NCBI GenBank assembly: GCA_038532435.1
Contig: JBCBAP010000002.1
Location: forward strand, 62,001-126,000
DNA length: 64,000 bases
Direction of reading: 5' to 3'
Source of the DNA: JBCBAP01 sp038532435
GTDB taxonomy: Bacteria; Pseudomonadota; Alphaproteobacteria; Rhodobacterales; Rhodobacteraceae
The notes under the pieces were generated by a model. That model saw only the letters and a program-made list of their open reading frames with translations, ran no database searches and was not told where the DNA came from. The position numbers and the translations under genes are program-made. Of the stretch, positions 61,555 through 64,000 are shown in pieces. Each line of letters starts with the position of its first letter. The stretch's first letter is position 1.

Positions 61555-62456
61555 GCGACCCAGTCGAACTCCGTCGTCTGGTAGATCTGGTTGATCCAGT
61601 TGCCGTAGAGCAGGTGCGCGTGGGACCGCCAGCGGTTCTCCGGCTCCATGTCCGGGTCGTCCCCGGGATAGTAGTTCATCGGCACATTGATCGGTTTGCC
61701 CGCCTTCACGTCCCGGTCATACTCTTGCTTCAGCGTGCCGCTGTCATATTCGAGATGGTTGAACATGTAGAGTGCCCGGCGCCCCGGATCCTCGATCAGG
61801 CAGGGACCCGCATCCTCCGACGAGATCAGAAGCTGCAGGTCCGCGCCGTTCACGTCGTCCCGCCGCACCTCGGTCCAGCGGCTCACGGGTACCACGAGAT
61901 TGTCTGAGAAGCCGCGCAGATAGGGTGACGTCACATCGTGGACCCGGTGCCGATAGCAGCCGAAGGCCTTTGCCGCGAGCGTGTGCTTGGGAACACCGTG
62001 AAAATGGTTGAGCATCGCCTGCGCACCCCAGCAGACGGCGAGGGTCGAATGCACATGGGTCTGCGTCCAGTCAAAGATCTCCCGCAGTTCGTCCCAGTAG
62101 CTCACCTCCTCAAACGGGAGCAGTTCGATCGGCGCGCCGGTGATGATCAGGCCGTCAAACCTCTGATTCTTCACCTCCTGAAACGGCTGGTAGAACGCCT
62201 CCATATGCGCTGGAGCGGTGTGCTTTGACTGATGCTCGGTCATCCGGATCAGGGAAAAGTCGATCTGAAGCGGCGTCGCGCCGATCAGCCGGGCGAATTG
62301 CGTTTCCGTCTGGATCTTCATCGGCATCAGGTTCAGCAGCGCGATCTTGAGCGGCCGGATGTCCTGCCGTTTTGCCCGTCCCTCCGACATCACCATCACA
62401 CCCTCGTCCGACAGCACGTCGAATGCGGGCAGGGTGCGGGGGATGGTGATGGGCAT
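61551..62456 (-). CDS. metA: Homoserine O-acetyltransferase MetA (MetAA type)
   Basis: A 301-residue enzyme that activates homoserine for methionine synthesis. The class I GATase-like fold has the catalytic cysteine (residue 142) in LAVCWGAQAMLNHFHG, and the histidine and glutamate are in MFNHLEYDSGTLKQEY. Residue 111 is glutamate (GAPIELLPFEEV), the residue that selects acetyl-CoA over succinyl-CoA, so the product is O-acetylhomoserine. The 65-base leader has no recognisable SAM riboswitch. Confidence 0.93.
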   Translation of the reverse strand: MPITIPRTLPAFDVLSDEGVMVMSEGRAKRQDIRPLKIALLNLMPMKIQTETQFARLIGATPLQIDFSLIRMTEHQSKHTAPAHMEAFYQPFQEVKNQRFDGLIITGAPIELLPFEEVSYWDELREIFDWTQTHVHSTLAVCWGAQAMLNHFHGVPKHTLAAKAFGCYRHRVHDVTSPYLRGFSDNLVVPVSRWTEVRRDDVNGADLQLLISSEDAGPCLIEDPGRRALYMFNHLEYDSGTLKQEYDRDVKAGKPINVPMNYYPGDDPDMEPENRWRSHAHLLYGNWINQIYQTTEFDWVA

Positions 62457-62521
62457 TGGTGCCGGTCCTTTGCTGTGATTTCGGGAGGTCGTAGATAATC
62501 CGCGCTCTTGCGGAGGGCAAG

Positions 62522-63382
62522 TTACGCGCGCGTGATCGCCGATCCGATCACGTCGAGGATGTCCTGCGCGCTTCGCACATGTGTCACATCCTCCATGTCG
62601 AGGGTGATGCCCCAGCGTGCCATCGCCGCGTATCTTGCCTGCCGGGTCTCGAGCAGACGGCGATAGCTCCAGCGGACGAAGCGGTCTGGATCGACCTCAT
62701 CCTCCGCCTCTCCGGTCTCCGCACGATAGTCGGCCCAGTTCGCACGCAGCTCCTCCGGCGGGTAGTACATGGGCTTGGGCTCCCGGTCGAACCGGTCGAT
62801 CAGCTCCTCCGTATGGGCCTCCGACCCCTTGAGCCAGATCAGCAGCATTCGGTCGGTGAGGGTGGTGAGGATCGGATCATCGGGATCGTCCGCATCCACG
62901 ACCTCGCAGATCGACCCGCCCGTGTCGCACACGAAATGGTCGTAGCCATAGATGTCCTGCGCCCGGTCAACGAAGGGTGCTGTGTCCAGAAGGGCCGCCT
63001 GTTCCGCCGCCCGGTGCTGCGCCTGCCGCCGCTCATACTCAGCGAACGGGATCCCGCCCTTGGCCGGGTTTCCGGGTTTGCCCAGATAGGTGGAGAGGGG
63101 ATCGAGGTTCCGGAACGTGATGTTCGAGCCGATATAGATCGAGTCCGACCGCAAAAGGTCCCGCAGGAACGGCACCTTCATCGCCTCGCGCTTGAAGTTG
63201 TCGACGATGTGCTCACCCATGTAGCGGGTGCCGATGCGGTAGTCGACGGAATAGTGGAACCAATCCCCTTCCTGCCGCAGCATGTCCGAGATCACCGTCT
63301 TGCCGAGGCCCGACATGCCGAAGAGCGCTATGCGCCTGTGCGCGGCATCGTCCCATGCCGTCTTGTCCGGATAGATCATCAT
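62522..63382 (-). CDS. P-loop ATPase of unknown function
   Basis: A 286-residue protein. The ATG at 63382 (MMIYPDKTAWDD) is chosen because GAGG precedes it; further upstream codons look like noise. Walker A is ALFGMSGLGKTVISDML, with YRIGTRYMGEHIVDNFKREAMKVPFLRDLLRSDSIYI and YGYDHFVCDTGGSICEVVDADDPDDPILT as a characteristic unknown-family core. It may be a nucleotide kinase-like protein. Metabolic role unknown. metA lies 65 bases downstream. Confidence 0.8.
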   Translation of the reverse strand: MMIYPDKTAWDDAAHRRIALFGMSGLGKTVISDMLRQEGDWFHYSVDYRIGTRYMGEHIVDNFKREAMKVPFLRDLLRSDSIYIGSNITFRNLDPLSTYLGKPGNPAKGGIPFAEYERRQAQHRAAEQAALLDTAPFVDRAQDIYGYDHFVCDTGGSICEVVDADDPDDPILTTLTDRMLLIWLKGSEAHTEELIDRFDREPKPMYYPPEELRANWADYRAETGEAEDEVDPDRFVRWSYRRLLETRQARYAAMARWGITLDMEDVTHVRSAQDILDVIGSAITRA

Positions 63383-63572
63383 GTGCCTCGCGCCGTCCAT
63401 CGCCACGGGATAGCGGAGTGCCGCGGGCTTGGGAAGGGGGGCAACCTTCCCGCTTCCCGGAGCCCCGGTCCCCGTGGGTGAACCGGCGGATCGGGTGCTC
63501 GGATTACCGCAAGTTCGGATCAGAGGATTGATTGAAACCTGTCTGGGGGCAGTTCTGCTGAACGGATCCGCA

Positions 63573-64000
63573 TCAGGACCTTTGCCGCGAGGTCGCCTGC
63601 GCGCCCCGCACCATGCGCAGGGCCCGGCCATCCAGAACCACCAGCCCAAGCGCGATGAGCGCGAACCCGATCAGGTCCTGACCCTCCAGCGTCTCCCCCA
63701 AAAACAGCGCGCCGAGAGCGATGGCAACCGGCGGGATCAAGAGCGTGACGAGCATCAGGTTGCCCGCCCCGGCCATCGCCAGGATCCGGTAGTAGAGCAG
63801 ATAGGCCCCCGCAGTCGCTGCGCCCGCGTAGTAGCCGATGGAAAGCCAGGTCTCCCGCTGCAACGCCAGCGTCAGCGGACCGTCCACGATCCAGGCGGTG
63901 GGCAGAGTGATGATCGCAGAGCAGGTGAGCATCCCGGCGGCGGCCACCTCCGGCGGCAGTTCTGCGAGCCTGATGCGCCCCCACACGCTCGCAAACGCAT
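63573..64000 (-). CDS. EamA-type (DMT) transporter, truncated by window end
   Basis: The C-terminal 142 residues of a ten-helix DMT exporter; the frame continues past 64000 so the start is outside. Helices AGMLTCSAIITLPTAWIV, SIGYYAGAATAGAYLLYYRILAMAG, AGNLMLVTLLIPPVAIALGALFLGETLEGQDLIGFALIALGLVVL match the second EamA repeat, with the GETL glutamate. Substrate unknown. The 190-base gap to the P-loop ATPase gene holds nothing recognisable. Confidence 0.85.
   Translation of the reverse strand, partial: AFASVWGRIRLAELPPEVAAAGMLTCSAIITLPTAWIVDGPLTLALQRETWLSIGYYAGAATAGAYLLYYRILAMAGAGNLMLVTLLIPPVAIALGALFLGETLEGQDLIGFALIALGLVVLDGRALRMVRGAQATSRQRS

Noticed and set aside
62457..62521. Possible SAM-II riboswitch before metA
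   Set aside because: The 65-base leader has only a weak 5-bp stem and none of the SAM-II conserved segments; too short for the structure.

Overview
The window looks like the chromosome of a Rhodobacterales (Roseobacter/Rhodobacter-type) alphaproteobacterium. GC content is high, genes are tightly packed with many ATGA or GTGA overlaps, and several neighbourhoods are typical of that group. These are a polyol ABC-transporter/dehydrogenase operon in the order known from Rhodobacter sphaeroides, putA without a DNA-binding domain beside an Lrp-type regulator, a DUF2852-RDD-Bpt group, IalB, an isolated ctaD followed by a DUF2244 gene, and an ilvBN leader attenuator. All assignments come from reading the sequence; no database search was run.

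Layout. 0-4 kb: end of an L,D-transpeptidase, then lpxD, an acyl carrier protein and a FabF-type ketosynthase (envelope lipid synthesis), and a convergent IalB gene. About 4.16-4.24 kb: a candidate minus-strand small RNA with a CUCCUCCC (anti-Shine-Dalgarno) motif and a terminator. 4.3-16 kb: a HerA-like ATPase, a CNNM/CBS transporter-like protein, a phosphoesterase, an xerD operon with two unknown envelope proteins, aroK-aroB, a UbiH-type hydroxylase, a HAD nucleotidase, and a GntR regulator with a perfect operator beside a hydratase-like gene. 16-25 kb: a Tat-exported metallo-beta-lactamase-fold protein, a glycosyltransferase fused to an MshEN-like cyclic-di-GMP domain, carA, yqeY, two small-molecule/cytochrome genes, ctaD, lipB and tRNA-Leu(GAG). 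25-38.5 kb: an MFS exporter, putA/putR, then the LacI-controlled polyol operon (lacI-smoEFGK-smoS-mtlK). 39-44.3 kb: ilvB and ilvN, separated by four co-directional genes (two related lipoproteins, a BKACE-family enzyme, a sulfotransferase), all downstream of an attenuator whose leader peptide appears to be translated from a leaderless transcript. 44.4-47.2 kb: LysR/YciI pair with strong palindromes, a hydrolase and a TetR regulator. 47.2-55 kb: a Cache-domain histidine kinase and NarL-type regulator, an AraC regulator and a TakP-like TRAP transporter. 55-64 kb: Bpt, RDD, DUF2852, a PAS-GGDEF-EAL protein, TetR, PPK2, a hydrolase, metA (acetyl-type), a P-loop protein, and the truncated end of an EamA transporter.

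How genes fit together. Two uptake systems dominate: the polyol operon imports sugar alcohols and oxidises them by SmoS/MtlK, and the TRAP system probably imports 2-oxo acids under a sensor kinase with a carboxylate-type Cache domain. In both, a stable hairpin follows the binding-protein gene. Amino-acid genes (ilvBN, aroKB, metA, carA, putA) are spread between them. The most novel signals are regulatory RNAs (the sRNA and the ilv leader), the MshEN-glycosyltransferase fusion, and the uncharacterised lipoprotein pair carried inside the ilv transcription unit.
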